Source of the DNA: JANQGH01 sp039177555
GTDB lineage: Bacteria; Pseudomonadota; Alphaproteobacteria; DSM-16000; Inquilinaceae
Direction of reading: 5' to 3'
NCBI GenBank assembly: GCA_039177555.1
Contig: JBCDFV010000018.1
Span: 1-64,000, forward strand
DNA: 64,000 nucleotides
Positions 62,301 to 64,000 of the stretch are shown here, one piece after another (position 1 is the first letter of the stretch; the number at the start of each line of letters is the position of its first letter). Under the pieces are notes generated by a model. That model saw only the letters and a program-made list of their open reading frames with translations, searched no databases and was not told the DNA's origin. The translations under genes were made by a program, and so were the position numbers.

Positions 62301-64000
62301 ACGGAGAGCCCCCGTCGAATCGCGAACTGGTTCGGTTTGAGGTTACTGGATCAGCGGTCACCGGGTCGCACACCGCGGGCGGCCCGGATGGCTTGGACCA
62401 AACCGTCACCCTCGACTTCCAACGGCTGACCTACCAAACCGATGAGCTGACTCAGGAGGGTCAGATTGTTCCGGGGCAGGTGTTCGCCTCGGGGCCGCCG
62501 GAACCGAGCCAAAGGGACGCGCTGGACACGCCGGACAGCCCGACAGGCAAGAGCCCGGTCTACGTTCTTCGCATCGACGATGACACCTGGATCGAGCTCG
62601 ACAGCTATGATCTGTCGCTGCCGCCCACGGCGAGTTCGACGGGGCGCCTAAGCCTGACGCGGCAACCGGACGGGCAAAGCGCCAAGCTCGCAACGCAGCT
62701 TGAAGGAAACCTGACCACCTTCGACCTCGAAGTGTGGCAAGTCAGCATAAGCGATCGAACACCGATCGCCAGCTACGAGTTGGGCTTCGCCCAGATCCTG
62801 TCGGTCGAGCAGTCGGGCGGCATCGAGAGCGCAGCCATAGAGTTCGGCACGTTTGCCGAAGCGTTTGACGCCGATGGGGATGGGGAAGCCGATTTCACGT
62901 TTGAAACGGGGGCTGCCCCTGGCGCGGGATCGGCCGCCTCCGTGGCCGGGTTCGACTGGCCAGGCCCCGATGAAACGTCGCAGCCCTCTGCCCCGCTTAC
63001 CTTCTACCTGAAGCTCGGCGACGGGGCGCACGACGCCTCCTTCAACACGCCGGAAGGATGGATCGAGGTCGACGCCTACGATCTCGGCCTGTCGATACCG
63101 GCCCGCCCAATAGGTCAGGGACCGCCGCCACCCGTCGGTTTCTCGGGCCTCGCTCTCGACCTGGCCGACGCCACGCTCGACCTGTCGGACATCTACGGCT
63201 TGTTGCTGAACGGTGCTGTCACCGACGCCGCCCTGGTGGGGATTGCAACGGATGGTCAAGGCGAGACCACCGAGTTCTTCCGGCTGGGGCTTACCGGGGC
63301 GATCGTCGATACCGCCTCGCAAACAGCGGGGCAGACGGGGCTTGATTATCGGCTGACGCTGCAATTGCAGGAGGATGTCGGCGGCTCCGGCCTCACATGG
63401 GAAACCACCGCGCTCGACCCGGACGGCAATCCGCTGCCCCCAGAGGTCTTCGATCCCGAAGAGATCACGCAACCGGATGCAGCACCGTCCCTTGATGGCG
63501 AGTCCGGCATTGGCGGGGACGAGCTGGTCTATGTCATGCGGCTGGACAACGGCGCTTGGGTTGAGATCGACGGTTTTTCGTTCGGCGCGGATGCCGGCGA
63601 TCCCGCGAGGCCCAACGCACTGACCATCGACCGTGCCTCCGACGCGTTTAGCGCCGCACTTGCCGCCGACGCCGCGGAGGGCCTTGAGCAAGGCCTGCTG
63701 GAGATCGAGGTCTGGCGCGGTGACAAAGACGGCTCTCAAGAAGTGGCGAGCTACGACTTCCGAAAGGTCCTGGCGTCCGACTACATCGCGACAGGGGACG
63801 GTGCGGAGCGGCTTGTGTTCGCGGTCAATGAATTCACCCAGACCACCAGATCGATCGACCCGACGAGTTCGCGAACGGAAACGGTGTCCTGGGACTTCGC
63901 CGGGGGACGGCCCCTTAGCGGCGGACAGGCCAGTTTCGATTGGGACCAGTCGTTAGCCGACGAGACCTTCGGTGGTAGCCTGAGCTATTACCTCTACATC
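59384..64000 (+). CDS. Giant RTX/VCBS/cadherin-like protein with repeated Hcp-like modules, 3' end beyond the window
   Basis: The frame is open without a stop from the ATG at 59384 (AAAGGGGGATCGAG upstream) to the last base of the window: 1539 codons so far, with no signal peptide. In order: RTX Ca2+-binding repeats at about residues 50-125 (GGAGNDRVFGGGGNDHI); a VCBS-type domain at about 185-285 (LLANDIDFNGDTLTVG, DGSYSYDPNG); an SdrD/CarboxypepD-like unit at 290-345 (GATVFADADGDGQQDQGE); an Ala-rich helical segment; a second RTX-like patch near 590; two cadherin-like repeats with FEAPGDADGDN and FEAPGDANGDN; and from residue 875 alternating Hcp-like modules. RTX proteins without a signal peptide normally leave by a type I system, which is not in the window. 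The long AT-rich gap upstream (59187-59383) holds the promoter. Confidence 0.9.
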   Translation, partial: MPRFWKNSFRRSEYQAETIWSSQVNNSTDYRIGDPGQWRFGGWRADEIVGTDGNDWLFGLWGNDRLIGGAGNDRVFGGGGNDHIEGNEGDDLLSGGSGNDALTGGAGTDLLLGGRGDDTAHFQSTFDDYAISQIGPVWRVKHLGGDSADGTDFLAGVERLVFADGFEVFLDDRNTLPFGITDQASVDEAATIEKAAVDGLLANDIDFNGDTLTVGTVEGSAVHVGAEIALLSGALLTVNEDGSYSYDPNGVFDDLGDGEEATDSFVYQASDGQGLSAPVTVEITITGSVALTQGAAIDGYVSGATVFADADGDGQQDQGEASAVTDASGSFVLADAEGQLILSGGIDVSTGLPFLGQLRAPAGSTVVTPLTTLIVVLMELGLTEQGAAARIADAFGLGDVGDLTGFDPIAAALSGDPGQSASGINAQSVAVQVQNTIQQIAALLNGAGLQPSQAQNAAIDALAGALAETTGPIDLSDPSMIAEIVNTACGGGPLSEETLAGAASVIAETNGATQTAAQNPADATSVLEEIAQVQIVVQTGAAPALAEAGGTDDSSAAEEAFTGQALDDAVVDAADDVGDVDGGTTGTDLPETFAGTDGNDFVDGRGGADVFDLRAYSKLGYEITIGQNGAPTIIKDIDPGDGDTGTDTLVNVELAFFADARVFLDGSNSAPVLVDRISTPTQENQTGTGLRFTVVDPDGDDIGYSLSGGADRDLFDIDPSTGFVTFKAAPDFEAPGDADGDNSYEIVIRASDAFDFTEFDGSVSVANVDEAPVFTSQGFVAIAENATAPVYRPAAFDPDGQPVKLSLLGGPDASLFLFDTVTEELRFRMPPDFEAPGDANGDNIYEVTIGADDGSTVSTQNVHVRVENTPGDEPLTYFLKIEGLERGNSTDPDYPAGEGWIEVDAFAFGVNGDITVTPGETDVEIGQPGLSNLTINFGATGFDMARLDANLVSGAPLGDAILVGISSEAVGPNGEPPSNRELVRFEVTGSAVTGSHTAGGPDGLDQTVTLDFQRLTYQTDELTQEGQIVPGQVFASGPPEPSQRDALDTPDSPTGKSPVYVLRIDDDTWIELDSYDLSLPPTASSTGRLSLTRQPDGQSAKLATQLEGNLTTFDLEVWQVSISDRTPIASYELGFAQILSVEQSGGIESAAIEFGTFAEAFDADGDGEADFTFETGAAPGAGSAASVAGFDWPGPDETSQPSAPLTFYLKLGDGAHDASFNTPEGWIEVDAYDLGLSIPARPIGQGPPPPVGFSGLALDLADATLDLSDIYGLLLNGAVTDAALVGIATDGQGETTEFFRLGLTGAIVDTASQTAGQTGLDYRLTLQLQEDVGGSGLTWETTALDPDGNPLPPEVFDPEEITQPDAAPSLDGESGIGGDELVYVMRLDNGAWVEIDGFSFGADAGDPARPNALTIDRASDAFSAALAADAAEGLEQGLLEIEVWRGDKDGSQEVASYDFRKVLASDYIATGDGAERLVFAVNEFTQTTRSIDPTSSRTETVSWDFAGGRPLSGGQASFDWDQSLADETFGGSLSYYLYI
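62006..64000 (+). repeat. Alternating Hcp-like modules in the giant protein, period about 330 residues
   Basis: A-type modules start at 62006 (LTYFLKIEGL, GWIEVDAFAFG), 62996 (LTFYLKLGDG, GWIEVDAYDLG) and 63980 (LSYYLYI, cut by the window edge). B-type modules start at 62558 (VYVLRIDDDTWIELDSYDL) and 63527 (VYVMRLDNGAWVEIDGFSF). The spacing A to A is 990 and 984 bases, and B to B is 969 bases. The first A module ends with TVTLDFQRLTYQ, as Hcp proteins end with a similar strand. Linkers carry Pro- and Asp-rich stretches. Confidence 0.7.

Noticed and set aside
59384..64000. Type VI secretion locus implied by the Hcp-like modules
   Set aside because: No sheath, baseplate, VgrG, ClpV or TssJKLM genes are in the window, so the modules are not evidence for a type VI system here.

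Overview
The window is a 64 kb stretch of high-GC bacterial chromosome, dense in genes on both strands, with no rRNA, tRNA or CRISPR array that I could see. The gene families point to an alphaproteobacterium, probably a Rhodospirillales- or Rhizobiales-like heterotroph. They include a soxBDAG sarcosine oxidase operon, a ChrR-type cupin, a DUF1127 protein, a DUF427 protein, a CUT2 sugar ABC transporter with an adjacent TIM-barrel epimerase, and a large calcium-binding surface protein. No species can be named from this sequence alone.

Region 1 (1-5.5 kb) is mosaic. The window opens with a 121-base inverted repeat that folds back over the start of the first gene. It continues with an IS630-type transposase that has lost its catalytic core, a metallophosphoesterase whose C-terminus overlaps that remnant, and a lone groEL without groES. 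An A+T-richer pair follows, a DUF5343 protein and a TIGR02391 (Ymh) protein, overlapping by 20 bases. Next is a broken 5' copy of an AlkD-like gene.

Region 2 (5.6-20 kb) carries a convergent FrlB-like deglycase and FrlD-like kinase (Amadori product use), which sit between the AlkD fragment and the intact AlkD-like gene. It also holds an MFS carrier, several small proteins, a tandem GNAT enzyme, a condensation-type acyltransferase and the soxBDAG operon. Region 3 (20-29 kb) has a multi-PAS hybrid histidine kinase with an OmpR regulator, then two regulator/target pairs with readable palindromic operators (TetR with RclC-like protein; TetR with RibD-like reductase), and a Tat-exported sulfatase.

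Region 4 (29-38 kb) is a sugar uptake operon (binding protein, ATPase, two permeases, epimerase) with a divergent LacI regulator and an operator candidate, then an SLC13 carrier and a ParDE toxin-antitoxin pair. Region 5 (38-51.8 kb) is mixed: a TetR/flavodoxin-fold reductase/DUF1772 module with three tandem operators, a ChaA-like Ca2+/H+ antiporter, two small acidic lipoproteins (one built of 11-residue repeats), a ChrA chromate transporter, a methyltransferase, a hydrolase and a cupin protein.

Region 6 (51.9-58 kb) is one probable operon: a CoA ligase resembling oxalyl-CoA synthetase, a ketopantoate-reductase-like enzyme and a polar amino acid ABC transporter. An AlkC-type glycosylase follows. 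The last 4.6 kb, from 59384 to the window edge, is a single open frame running off the end. It encodes an RTX protein with VCBS/cadherin-like domains followed by repeated modules that resemble the type VI secretion tube protein Hcp, arranged as an alternating two-module unit with a period of about 330 residues. This is the most unusual object in the window.
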